A stretch of 64,000 bases of DNA from CAYNRG01 sp047973125 (lineage in GTDB: Bacteria; Bacillota_I; Bacilli_A; Erysipelotrichales; Erysipelotrichaceae), in NCBI GenBank assembly GCA_047973125.1, contig JBKEBK010000025.1, positions 124,001-188,000 of the forward strand. The letters are read 5' to 3'. Shown here one piece after another: positions 54,322-63,456 of the stretch. The stretch's first letter is position 1. Each line of letters starts with the position of its first letter. A program made the translations under genes and the position numbers. The notes below the pieces were generated by a model. That model did not search any database and was not told where the DNA came from. It was given only the letters and a program-made list of their open reading frames with translations.

Positions 54322-54714
54322 ATGTGCTTATTTTGTAAAATAATAAACAATGAACTACCATGTCATAAAATTTATGAGGATGATTATACCTTAGCATTTT
54401 TAGACATTAATCCAGCAACTTTTGGACACACCCTTGTTGTAACAAAAGAACATATTGCAAGACTTGAAGATGCAAGCGAAGATAGCTTAAATCACTTAAC
54501 TAATACTATGTTATTGGTTGCAAAAAAAATTAAAAACACTTGTAATCCAAAAGGATTCAACTACTTAAGTAATTCTGATGAAATATCTGGACAACAAATT
54601 GATCATTTACATTTTCATATAATTCCAAGATATGATAAGAATGATGGTTTCGAAGTTAAACATACACCTCAAGAAATAGATTTAAAAGAAGTATTAGAAA
54701 AAATAAAAATATAG
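54322..54714 (+). CDS. hit: HIT-family nucleotide-binding protein
   Basis: A 130-residue histidine-triad protein. The triad HLHFHIIPRY lies near residue 95, after GQQIDHL; the N-terminal CLFCKIINNELPCHKIYEDD is typical of bacterial HinT/Hit. It hydrolyses AMP-linked substrates (phosphoramidates). AAGGAGGAG precedes the ATG. Hit lies beside prsA and yhaM in Bacillus too. Confidence 0.95.
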   Translation: MCLFCKIINNELPCHKIYEDDYTLAFLDINPATFGHTLVVTKEHIARLEDASEDSLNHLTNTMLLVAKKIKNTCNPKGFNYLSNSDEISGQQIDHLHFHIIPRYDKNDGFEVKHTPQEIDLKEVLEKIKI

Positions 54715-54731
54715 TATCTTACTAAATGTAT

Positions 54732-54758
54732 AAAAAAAACATCTTCTGATGTTTTTTT
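54732..54758. terminator. Bidirectional terminator between hit and yhaM
   Basis: AAAAAAAACATC-TTCT-GATGTTTTTTT between two convergent genes, with T-runs on both strands. Confidence 0.85.
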
Positions 54759-55692
54759 AATTTTTAGGTTTATAGAAAGATCTTTGTTCTAGTGCGAATA
54801 TTCGTGGAGTAAAGGTTCCAGGTTCTACTTGACTTAAAGCACTCTCAAGAGTATTTAACCTAGCATCTAAATTATCAATAAATGATAGTACTTCTGCTTC
54901 TTGCACAAGTGGAAGAATAGGTGATCCATACTCATATTTACCATGATGCGATAATATGCAATGTCTTAGCAATATACTCTCTTCACTATTTGCTATATTT
55001 AGTCTTTCAGCAACTTCCATTATCTTCCCATGCATGATTGATATATGTCCAGTTAACTTTCCTTCAAGTGTATACTCTGTATTTTGAATCCCTGATAATT
55101 CAACAGTTTTTCCTAAGTCATGCAAAATAATTGCAGATATGAGTAGATCCCTTGAAATTTGAGGATATAGTGAACAAATCCCATTTCCAATTTTTAACAT
55201 ACCTAATACGTGAGTTGCTAGCCCTCTTAAAAAACTATGATGATTTTTAGAGGCTGCTGGATATTGATAAAATTTTTCTTCATATTCCTTAAAAAGTTCA
55301 ACTATTATATTTCTGTAGTTGTCATTCTTTATTGATTTTATATTTCTCTCAATTTCATATCTTAACTCTTTCTCTGAAATAGTAGAAGAAATCACATATT
55401 GACTTACATCGATATCCGATTGATTTAATGGAGAAATCTTAAATATCTTTGCTTGTAATGAATTATTATATTTCAATATTTCACATTCTACTTGTTGGAC
55501 ATCCCCTGCATTTATTAATTTATCTTGCTCTGGTGTAAGTGTCCACATTTTCCCCTCAAGAGTACCACTATCATCTTGTAATGTAATAGAAGCATAAACA
55601 GCGCCCTTTTGAGTTACTCCATTGACTTTACTTTTAATTAAAAACGGTTGATTTAATACATCCTTTTCTACAATTTCACTAATTTTTTTCAT
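54757..55692 (-). CDS. yhaM: 3'-5' exoribonuclease YhaM
   Basis: A 312-residue protein with an N-terminal OB fold (KGAVYASITLQDDSGTLEGKMW) and a C-terminal HD domain (LRGLATHVLGML, AIILHDLGK near 190, CILSHHGKYEYG near 245). This OB-HD order is YhaM of Gram-positive bacteria. The ATG at 55692 follows GGAGTGGA within the last codons of the GT-RecX gene, so translation is coupled. It ends the glycolipid operon. Confidence 0.92.
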   Translation of the reverse strand: MKKISEIVEKDVLNQPFLIKSKVNGVTQKGAVYASITLQDDSGTLEGKMWTLTPEQDKLINAGDVQQVECEILKYNNSLQAKIFKISPLNQSDIDVSQYVISSTISEKELRYEIERNIKSIKNDNYRNIIVELFKEYEEKFYQYPAASKNHHSFLRGLATHVLGMLKIGNGICSLYPQISRDLLISAIILHDLGKTVELSGIQNTEYTLEGKLTGHISIMHGKIMEVAERLNIANSEESILLRHCILSHHGKYEYGSPILPLVQEAEVLSFIDNLDARLNTLESALSQVEPGTFTPRIFALEQRSFYKPKN

Positions 55693-57664
55693 CATTCCAC
55701 TCCATTTCATCTAAAATAGCATAAATATCTTCAGTATCAAACCCCTGTACTGCACAATATCTAAATACCATATTTCTAAGTTTATAACCACTAAACTTTT
55801 TTTCATATTTCTTTTTTGACTTTCCTGCAAGTCTTCTTAAAATATCCATTTCTTCTAAATCATCATTAACAAAATTTATATCTTTCATTACCTTTTCAAT
55901 AATATTACTATCATAACCTTGTTTGTATAGTTTTTGTTTTAATGATTGTTTTCTCATTCTTAAAGATTTATTTTTTATTGTATTTAAAGTTTTATTTCCC
56001 CACTTTAATGCATTATTATATTCTGCATCAGTATCTCTTTCATCTTCTAAAATATAAGCAATTAAATCAGGATCAATCCCTTTTTTTCTAAGGGTATTAT
56101 AAATTTTTTTCTCACCCGATAATTTGCTTCTCATACTAATTAATAACTCTTTCGCAAATCTATAATCAGATATTAAACCCTGTGCCTCGAGTTTTTCAAT
56201 TATCTTATTGATCTCTCCAATTTGTAAGTCAGTATTATAACTTAACCAATCATACATCTCTTTTCTAGAACGATCTTTTACTGATAGCTTTCTAATACAT
56301 TTCTGGTATGCCTTTATGGTCTCCTCCATTTTTAAAAGATCATTTACCTCTTTAAAATCTAAGAGTCTACCTTTTCTATAGCCATTTTCAAAATAAACAT
56401 CAACATCAACTAAAACTTTTTTTACTGAGTTTTCAGATGTTAAAAATAGAATTTCTACATAATCATTTTTTAATCTAATCTTACTAATCTGATATTGCTT
56501 TCTAGACTTTGTGATCGCACTATTATAAACTTCTATGATACTATTATAAAACCTTTTTATATTATATGGCTCAACCTTTTTTAATATTAACTCAATATTT
56601 TTTTCTTTATCATTTTTAGAAATAAATTCAATAATCTTGTTTTTAAATTCAATTTCATCACTAAAATAATACCCAGTTTTACCTTCTTCAATTAACTCTT
56701 CTAAAACATTATCAGGATATGCAAATACATGTAAACCACTTGCTAAAGCCTCAATATATGTCATTCCTTGTGTCTCACTTGTAGAAGCTGTAGCAAAGCA
56801 ATCTGCTGCAGCATAATAAATTGGAACCTCATCTGACATCTTCTTACCTACAAATATAACTATATCAGAAACATCTAATTTATCAGCCAAATCTCTTAAT
56901 TTATCTTCTTCAGGTCCAGATCCTACAACCATCAATTTACAATTAACACCTTCTTGTTTTACTTCTTTCATACCTTTAATTAGTAAATCGATACTCTTTT
57001 CCTGAGCAAGTCTTCCAAGATATACAATTAAACAAACATCATCTGCAACATCTAATTCTTTTCTAACTTTCATTCCTTTTTTCTTTAATTCTTCAGAAGG
57101 ATAAAATTTTTCTGTGTTAAGTCCTGTAGGAATAACATTAATACTTTTCTTTACATTATATCTTTCTAACATTTCCTTAGTTTTATAACTTGGTACTATT
57201 ATTTCTACACCAGAATCAACATATAATTTACTTAATCTTGAAACAGCCTTTTTAGCTATTTTATCAACTATATTTAAATTTAAAACATTTACATAATGTG
57301 TATAATCTTCGTAGGTAACATGATATGTACTAACAATAGGTATGTTTTGCATTTTAGAAACAATTCTTGCAAATATTCCAACACCAAATTCAGTATGTGC
57401 ATGAATTATATCAAGATTCATTTCTTTAATTTTGTTATATGCTTTAATATGTACAGGACTTGTCATAACATAACCATATAATTTTTTTAATTCAACACCT
57501 GATAGTCTTAAAACATTATCATCAGCCTTACAGTTTGTAGCATTAGTGGTAATTACAAAAACTGTATGTCCTTCATTTTCTAAAACTTGTCTTAAAGTAT
57601 GAACACTAGAAACCACCCCATTAATTTCTGGTAAGTATGTATCAGTAAATAAACCTATTCTCAT
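55679..57664 (-). CDS. Glycosyltransferase (diacylglycerol glucosyltransferase-like) fused to RecX
   Basis: A 661-residue protein with two parts in one open frame. Residues 1 to about 385 are a GT4 glycosyltransferase closely like 1,2-diacylglycerol 3-glucosyltransferase (MRIGLFTDTYLPEINGVVSS; HAHTEFGVG; STYHVTYEDY; VYLGRLAQEKS; STSETQGMTYIEAL). Residues about 393-610 are RecX-like helix repeats (LSVKDRSRKEMYDWL, ISDYRFAKELLISM, RKKGIDPDLI, LYKQGYDSNII), the RecA modulator. No stop or frame change lies between. The RecX part occupies about 55679-56488. It may be a true fusion or an undetected lost stop. It overlaps the next gene by 14 bases. Confidence 0.88.
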   Translation of the reverse strand: MRIGLFTDTYLPEINGVVSSVHTLRQVLENEGHTVFVITTNATNCKADDNVLRLSGVELKKLYGYVMTSPVHIKAYNKIKEMNLDIIHAHTEFGVGIFARIVSKMQNIPIVSTYHVTYEDYTHYVNVLNLNIVDKIAKKAVSRLSKLYVDSGVEIIVPSYKTKEMLERYNVKKSINVIPTGLNTEKFYPSEELKKKGMKVRKELDVADDVCLIVYLGRLAQEKSIDLLIKGMKEVKQEGVNCKLMVVGSGPEEDKLRDLADKLDVSDIVIFVGKKMSDEVPIYYAAADCFATASTSETQGMTYIEALASGLHVFAYPDNVLEELIEEGKTGYYFSDEIEFKNKIIEFISKNDKEKNIELILKKVEPYNIKRFYNSIIEVYNSAITKSRKQYQISKIRLKNDYVEILFLTSENSVKKVLVDVDVYFENGYRKGRLLDFKEVNDLLKMEETIKAYQKCIRKLSVKDRSRKEMYDWLSYNTDLQIGEINKIIEKLEAQGLISDYRFAKELLISMRSKLSGEKKIYNTLRKKGIDPDLIAYILEDERDTDAEYNNALKWGNKTLNTIKNKSLRMRKQSLKQKLYKQGYDSNIIEKVMKDINFVNDDLEEMDILRRLAGKSKKKYEKKFSGYKLRNMVFRYCAVQGFDTEDIYAILDEMEWNDEKN

Positions 57665-58716
57665 CAGTCATCCCCCTTCAAACTTTCAACCTCTGGTAAA
57701 GTTTTATTATATATAAATACCGCTCCCCCTAAAATCATTACAAAATAATATGTAACTAATCTCCATAAGATCATTATACTGGTTGCTGAAATTTTGCCAA
57801 ATATTGTTGAAAACATTAATACAAAAGTTGCTTCAGTTCCACCACTTGCACCAGGAATTGGTATAAAACAATTTATCATGGATACAAATGAAGAAAGAGC
57901 TAATATATTAATAAGATCTGATAGTTGAACATTTACATTTAATGCTTTTGCACAGAAAAAAGGAATTGAATAATACACAAACATTCTAATGAAATTCGCA
58001 ACAACACTATAGACAATCGTTTTTTTATGCGACTTTAGTCTTACAACTTCTTTTGCAAATCTCTCTAATTGGACATTTAACTTACTTAAAGTTTCTTCTT
58101 TGTTTTTAACAATATGAAGCTTGCTTGCAAGTAAAATTCCTTTTGTTGTTATCCATGTATAAACTTTAGGAAAAGTTGCTAAGATCCATAGTCCAATAAT
58201 AATAACACTATTAACTCCAAATCCAATAAGAACTAAGAAGAAAAAATTAGAAAAATTATTAAAGAAATATGTAAACCTCAATATTAACAATATAAGAACT
58301 GAAACAACCATTGTTGCTTGGTATATAATGAAATCCATCCAAAGAATACTAGCTGAGTCCGTTATATTAACACCTTGTTTTTTAAATACATAAATTTGAG
58401 CTATTTGACCACCTGATGCACTTGGAGTAACTCCGTGAAAAAAGCTTGCAATAAAAGCATTAATTACCCCTTGTTTTAGTTTATACTTAGGATTGCTTAA
58501 AATTGTTAACTTTCTTAAAATGATACCAATAATTACTTGATATAATATTGCTAAAAATATTACAGTCAATAGCCAACCAAAATGAATCCTTGTAAACATA
58601 TCCATAATTTCATTAAAATTATCTTTTAAAGTTAACCAAAGTACAATACCTGTAAAAAAGACAACAAGCATTATATTAAAAAGATAGCTTTTCATTAATT
58701 TTTTTATAGTATTCAT
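57664..58716 (-). CDS. YbhN/MprF-N-like flippase-fold membrane protein
   Basis: A 350-residue polytopic protein of the lysylphosphatidylglycerol-synthase transmembrane (UPF0104/AglD) family, with about eight membrane helices. Family motifs include SFFHGVTPSASGGQIAQIYVFKK near residue 92 and PIPGASGGTEATF near 284. Such proteins are thought to flip lipids. Its place between two glycolipid glycosyltransferases suggests a glycolipid substrate; that is inference. It overlaps the previous gene (TAATG) and the next (TGATG). Confidence 0.85.
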   Translation of the reverse strand: MNTIKKLMKSYLFNIMLVVFFTGIVLWLTLKDNFNEIMDMFTRIHFGWLLTVIFLAILYQVIIGIILRKLTILSNPKYKLKQGVINAFIASFFHGVTPSASGGQIAQIYVFKKQGVNITDSASILWMDFIIYQATMVVSVLILLILRFTYFFNNFSNFFFLVLIGFGVNSVIIIGLWILATFPKVYTWITTKGILLASKLHIVKNKEETLSKLNVQLERFAKEVVRLKSHKKTIVYSVVANFIRMFVYYSIPFFCAKALNVNVQLSDLINILALSSFVSMINCFIPIPGASGGTEATFVLMFSTIFGKISATSIMILWRLVTYYFVMILGGAVFIYNKTLPEVESLKGDD

Positions 58717-59738
58717 TAATCACCCTGTTTATTTACATTACTTAATACTCTTTCATAAATCACTTTTAATTTTTTTCCAATTGATTCAATTCCACGATCT
58801 TTTGCAGTAATGTAACCAAGCTCACTAACACTTGGTAATTCCTTTTCTATAATACCTTTAATTTTTGAAATAAATTCTTCATTATTTTTTGCTTTATAAC
58901 AATTTTTTCCATCTTCAAGCCATGTATCAAACACTCCAATATCACGAACTAGCACTTCCTGTTTTGCAGCAAGTGCTTCTAAAACAACAATACCTTCAGT
59001 TTCTTCATATGATGGGAAGAAAAAACAGTTAGATGCCATAAAAGCTCCTTCTAAAATAGGTCCTTTTACATAACCTGGAAAAAATACATTTTTTGGATAG
59101 TCTTCCGTAACTTCTCTTACACTTCTAGGAATGATCATCGGACTTGTATATCCAAACCAAATGAACTTATACTCAGGAAAAGATTTTGCGATTTCAACAA
59201 AATCTAATATACCCTTTCTTTCAAAATATAGTCCAACAGAAAGAATAACTTTATCATTATTATCAATATTAAAATATTTTTTGAAGGCTTTAACTTTCTC
59301 TTCATTATATTCAAACCTAGACAAGTCTATACCATTTGATAGGGCATTTATCGGCGTATTTATACCATAACCTTCTAATAGTTTCTTTGAATATGGTGTC
59401 GGTGTAATAATCTCATCAGCCAAAGGATAAAGTGAAAGAAGCCATTTTTTAAATAATGGTGCAATTTGATTAGACAACACAAAAGAATTTTTGAAATCTT
59501 CCTCAGTAGAATGAGCGTGATAAATAATAGGTTTATTGTCTTTTCTCGCTCTTTTAATAATTGATTCACTATTTATACCAACAGTATTAATATGTAAAAC
59601 ATCATAATCTTTTTCCCAAGGATCTGTTGTATATTCAATACCAACAGAAGTTAATGCTGCCTGTTGATGTTTTAAAGCTCTTCCAATTCCAGAGCTTTGT
59701 AACATTTTTTCACTCTCAAAATATAATAATATTTTCAT
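58716..59738 (-). CDS. Glycosyltransferase, CpoA/alDGS-like (second sugar of a diglycosyl-diacylglycerol)
   Basis: A 340-residue GT4 enzyme beginning MKILLYFESEKMLQSSGIGRA, with HAHSTEEDFKNSF, ITPTPYSKKLL and SNGIDLSRF, very like pneumococcal CpoA and Acholeplasma alDGS. The nucleotide-binding C-domain has SVGLYFERKG and PSYEETEGIVVLEAL. It would add a second hexose to monoglucosyl-diacylglycerol made by the partner enzyme downstream. It opens the operon; the promoter TTGAAG-17-TATAAT is 15 bases before the ATG. Confidence 0.88.
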   Translation of the reverse strand: MKILLYFESEKMLQSSGIGRALKHQQAALTSVGIEYTTDPWEKDYDVLHINTVGINSESIIKRARKDNKPIIYHAHSTEEDFKNSFVLSNQIAPLFKKWLLSLYPLADEIITPTPYSKKLLEGYGINTPINALSNGIDLSRFEYNEEKVKAFKKYFNIDNNDKVILSVGLYFERKGILDFVEIAKSFPEYKFIWFGYTSPMIIPRSVREVTEDYPKNVFFPGYVKGPILEGAFMASNCFFFPSYEETEGIVVLEALAAKQEVLVRDIGVFDTWLEDGKNCYKAKNNEEFISKIKGIIEKELPSVSELGYITAKDRGIESIGKKLKVIYERVLSNVNKQGD

Positions 59739-59753
59739 GTTATCACCTACTAT

Positions 59754-59782
59754 ATTATATACTTTTTATAACAAAACTTCAA
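59754..59782 (-). promoter_or_regulatory. Promoter of the glycolipid-RecX-yhaM operon
   Basis: Minus strand TTGAAG, exactly 17 bp, TATAAT. The -10 ends 15 bases before the ATG, a short leader. Confidence 0.7.
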
Positions 59783-59795
59783 ACAATGAAAAAAA

Positions 59796-59822
59796 AGTAT
59801 TGGCTATTAACCAATACTATTT
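59796..59822 (-). terminator. Terminator after nifJ
   Basis: Minus strand AGTATTGG-TTAATAG-CCAATACT, an 8-bp perfect stem, followed by a run of T. It lies directly after the nifJ stop codon. Confidence 0.85.
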
Positions 59823-59823
59823 T

Positions 59824-62800
59824 TTATTTTTCTAACTTTTTAATTAGATTTGAATAACGTTTTTGTGCATCACTTAGCGTCTTACTGTATAACTTGTCAG
59901 CCGCTTCTGTACCTTTAATTTTTTCTAGTTGGCTAAATCTTGTTTCTGCCATTAAGAAATCTCTAAATTTATCCCAGTTAGGTTCTTTAGAATCAACAAC
60001 TAAAGGATTTTCATTTCTAGGATCAAAGCGATATAGTGGTAAATATCCACATTCAACTGCAGCACTTTGAGTCTTTTGATGGTTCTTAAGTCCACCTTTA
60101 ATTCCATGTTCTACACAAGGAGAATAAGCAATAATTAATGATGGTCCTTTATATTCCTCAGCCTCTTTAATTGCTTTTAATGTTTGGTTCTTATTTGCAC
60201 CCATTGCAATTTGAGCAACGTATACATGACCATAAGCCATTGCAATCATACCTAAGTCTTTCTTAGCTGTTGGCTTACCTCCAGCTGCAAACTTAGCAAT
60301 TGATGCTGCTTGAGAAGCCTTTGATGATTGTCCACCAGTATTTGAATAAACTTCTGTATCAAGAACAAGTACATTAACATCAAGTTCATTTGCAAGAACA
60401 TGATCTAATCCACCATATCCAATGTCAAATGCCCATCCATCTCCACCAACGATCCAAACAGATTTTCCAACAAGATCTCTCTCTAAGTCAAGAAGTTCTT
60501 TAACTCCTTCAACTTTTGAATTTTTAACACCAGTAATAATCTTATCTTTAACTAAACGTTGAGCTTCACGATCTCCATCAGCAGCGATATATGAATTAAA
60601 TGCTTCTTTTAATTCTGGTTCAACTTTATCTAAATTTTCTTCAATTATTTGTAAGATTTTTGCTTCTTTAACATTTTGAGCAACTGCCATACCAAATCCG
60701 TATTCAGCATTATCTTCAAATAAACTATTTGCCCAAGCAACCCCTTCACCATTCTTATCATTTGTAAATGGTGTAGATGGAGTTGATCCACAGTATATTG
60801 AAGAACATCCAGTAGCATTAGCTACCATCATATCTTTACCATAAAGTTGTGAAACAAGTTTATAATATGGAGTTTCTCCACAACCAGGACAAGCACCTGA
60901 AACTTCAAAATATGGTCTTAAGAACTGAGAACCCTTTACAGTTGTAGTCGGGAAATACTCACTCTTATAATCAATATCGTTGTATAGATAATCTGCAAGT
61001 GGTTCATTAGAAATTTCTTCATTTACATCAACCATTGATAATGCTTTATTACCAGCCTTACCTGGACACTCAACAACACATAGTTCACAACCTACACAGT
61101 TTGCAGGAGAAACTTGAATGCGATATTTTAACTCAGTAACATCTTTACCCATTGCTTGAATTGTATCAAATTCTTGTGGAGCATTCTTAATTTCTTCATC
61201 AGTTAATAAGAATTGACGAATAGTTCCATGTGGACACACATAACTACAGAATCCACATTGAATACAGTTCTCAGAATGCCACTTTGGAACTTGAGTAGCT
61301 ATCGTGCGTTTTTCTTTAAAAGATACGTTGTTTCTTATAGATCCATCTAATAAATTATGTTTAGTAAATGCACTAACTGGTAAATCATTACCATTAAGTG
61401 AATTTATAATTGCAACATGCTCATCAAAGTATTTATCATTAGTAGTAACCTTAGTTTCATTAACACTAACATTAGCCCATTCAGCTTTTACTTCAATTTT
61501 ATTTAAACCAGCTTTTCCTTCATCAATTGCTTTATAGTTTAGTTTAACAACTTCTTCACCCTTTTTAGAGTAAGATTTCTTAGCCATTGCTTTCATATAA
61601 TCTACAGCCTGTGGATAAGCAATAATTTGTTCGTTCAAGGCAAAGAAAGCAGATTGAAGAATTGTATTTGTTCTTCTTCCCATACCAATTTCTTGTGCAA
61701 TTGAAGTTGCATCTATAATATAAAATTCTGCATTTTTATTTGCTAATTGAACCAACATTTTCTTAGGAAGATGTTTTTCAATCTCACTTGCAGGGAAAGT
61801 AGTATTAAGTAAGAAAGTACCACCCTGTTTTAAGTTAGAAAGCATATCATATTTAAATACGTATGAATCTAGTGAACAAGAAATAAAGTCAGCCTGTGTT
61901 ACATAATAAGTTGATTGAATTGGAGAAGGTCCAAAACGTAAATGAGAACGAGTTACTCCTCCAGCTTTTTTTGAATCATAAGCAAAGTATGCTTGTGCAT
62001 ATAAATCTGTATTATCACCAATAATTTTAATTGTACCCTTGTTTGCTGAAACTGTTCCATCTGATCCTAGACCATAGAACAAGCAAGAAGTATAATCTGG
62101 TTTTAATTCAATTGGTGCAGTATCTAATGACAAATTAGTTACATCATCTTTAATACCAATTGTGAATTCTTCTTTTGGTGAATCCTTTTTTAACTCTTCA
62201 AATACACCGTTAATATGTTGAGGATTAGTATCTTTAGAACCCATACCATAACGACCACCAACAATTAAAATGTCTTCATTTTTAAGTGCACTTAGCATAT
62301 CTAAATATAAAGGTTCTCTAGAACCCATTTCTTTAGTTCTATCAAGTACAGCAATTTTCTTAACTGTTTTAGGTAAAGCATTTTTTAAATATTCAGTAGA
62401 GAAAGGACGATATAAATGAACTTTTATAAGACCAACCTTTTCTCCATTAAGGCGTAATGCATCAATTGTTTCTTTTATTGTTTCAGTTACTGATCCCATT
62501 GCCACAATAATTCTTTCAGCATCAGGTGCACCATAATATGTAAATGGAGCGTAGTTGCGTCCTGTATGAGTACTAATTTCCTTCATATATTTAGCAACAA
62601 TATCAGCTACTTTAGAATAGTGTACATTCTGAGCTTCTTTACCTTGGAAAAATATATCATCGTTTTCTGCACCACCACGAGTTACTGCATTTGAGTGTGG
62701 ATTTAATGCATTTTTTCTAAACTCTTCAACTTTTTCAAAGTTAATAAGTGTCTTTAAATAGTCGTAGTCCATTACTTCAATTTTTTGAATTTCATGCGAT

Positions 62801-63336
62801 GTTCTAAAACCGTCAAAAAAGTGAATCATTGGAGATAATGCCTCAATTGCTGATAAATGAGTAACTCCAGATAAATCCATACATTCTTGAACTGAGTGCG
62901 AGCATATAATTGGAACTCCTGTTTGACGACATGCATAGATATCACTATGGTCCCCAAAGATATTTAATGCACGACTTGCTAATGCTCTTGCAGCTACATG
63001 AATTACTCCAGGCAGCAATTCACCTGCCATTTTATAAAGGTTAGGAATCATTAATAACAATCCTTGTGATGCTGTATATGTCGAAGCGTAAGCTCCTCCT
63101 TGCAGTACCCCGTGGACAGCTCCTGCTGCTCCTCCTTCTGATTGCATCTCTACAACCTTAACAGTTGTATCAAATAAATTTTTGCGACCTTGAGATGCCC
63201 AAGCGTCGACTACCTCTGCCATTGGAGATGATGGAGTAATAGGGTAAATCCCTGATACTTCACTAAACGCATAAGCCGCATGGGCTGTTGCTGTATTTCC
63301 ATCCATTGACTGAAAAACTTTTTTTGATGTTGTCAT
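59824..63336 (-). CDS. nifJ: Pyruvate:ferredoxin (flavodoxin) oxidoreductase
   Basis: A 1170-residue PFOR making acetyl-CoA and CO2 from pyruvate with ferredoxin as acceptor; a marker of anaerobic metabolism. The single chain carries the domain order I to VI: GNTATAHAAYAFSEVSGIYP at the start, then the ferredoxin-like domain with CIQCGFCSYVCP and CVGCELCVVECPG near 690-745 (two 4Fe-4S clusters), and the TPP domain with GDGWAFDIGYGGLDH near 960 and SNTGGQSSKAS. A third cluster Cys is in GACPGCGETPY. ATG ATG; the second (63336) has better spacing to AGGAGG. Confidence 0.97.
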   Translation of the reverse strand: MTTSKKVFQSMDGNTATAHAAYAFSEVSGIYPITPSSPMAEVVDAWASQGRKNLFDTTVKVVEMQSEGGAAGAVHGVLQGGAYASTYTASQGLLLMIPNLYKMAGELLPGVIHVAARALASRALNIFGDHSDIYACRQTGVPIICSHSVQECMDLSGVTHLSAIEALSPMIHFFDGFRTSHEIQKIEVMDYDYLKTLINFEKVEEFRKNALNPHSNAVTRGGAENDDIFFQGKEAQNVHYSKVADIVAKYMKEISTHTGRNYAPFTYYGAPDAERIIVAMGSVTETIKETIDALRLNGEKVGLIKVHLYRPFSTEYLKNALPKTVKKIAVLDRTKEMGSREPLYLDMLSALKNEDILIVGGRYGMGSKDTNPQHINGVFEELKKDSPKEEFTIGIKDDVTNLSLDTAPIELKPDYTSCLFYGLGSDGTVSANKGTIKIIGDNTDLYAQAYFAYDSKKAGGVTRSHLRFGPSPIQSTYYVTQADFISCSLDSYVFKYDMLSNLKQGGTFLLNTTFPASEIEKHLPKKMLVQLANKNAEFYIIDATSIAQEIGMGRRTNTILQSAFFALNEQIIAYPQAVDYMKAMAKKSYSKKGEEVVKLNYKAIDEGKAGLNKIEVKAEWANVSVNETKVTTNDKYFDEHVAIINSLNGNDLPVSAFTKHNLLDGSIRNNVSFKEKRTIATQVPKWHSENCIQCGFCSYVCPHGTIRQFLLTDEEIKNAPQEFDTIQAMGKDVTELKYRIQVSPANCVGCELCVVECPGKAGNKALSMVDVNEEISNEPLADYLYNDIDYKSEYFPTTTVKGSQFLRPYFEVSGACPGCGETPYYKLVSQLYGKDMMVANATGCSSIYCGSTPSTPFTNDKNGEGVAWANSLFEDNAEYGFGMAVAQNVKEAKILQIIEENLDKVEPELKEAFNSYIAADGDREAQRLVKDKIITGVKNSKVEGVKELLDLERDLVGKSVWIVGGDGWAFDIGYGGLDHVLANELDVNVLVLDTEVYSNTGGQSSKASQAASIAKFAAGGKPTAKKDLGMIAMAYGHVYVAQIAMGANKNQTLKAIKEAEEYKGPSLIIAYSPCVEHGIKGGLKNHQKTQSAAVECGYLPLYRFDPRNENPLVVDSKEPNWDKFRDFLMAETRFSQLEKIKGTEAADKLYSKTLSDAQKRYSNLIKKLEK

Positions 63337-63368
63337 CATTTCCTCCTTGTGGTTTTGTTTCCTATACT

Positions 63369-63397
63369 ATTATAACGCAAATCAACATACTTTTAAA
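63369..63397 (-). promoter_or_regulatory. Promoter of nifJ
   Basis: Minus strand TTTAAA, 17 bp, TATAAT. The -35 is weak, the -10 is consensus. It lies between the pyrR terminator and nifJ. Confidence 0.55.
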
Positions 63398-63416
63398 CAT
63401 AAAGTTCACAAAAAAA

Positions 63417-63456
63417 GGAGTTTATTTGATCAACCTAAACATATTTGATCAACTCC
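63417..63456 (-). terminator. Terminator after pyrR
   Basis: Minus strand GGAGTT...AACTCC flank an inner GATCAA / TTGATC pair, forming an extended hairpin followed by TTTTTTT. It begins inside the end of pyrR, and its last stem arm lies past the stop codon. Confidence 0.75.

Noticed and set aside
55679..57664. A frameshift or assembly error joining glycosyltransferase and RecX
   Set aside because: The reading frame is continuous and both halves keep their motifs; no slippery run or misplaced start is visible at the joint. Kept as a fusion, with reads to be checked.
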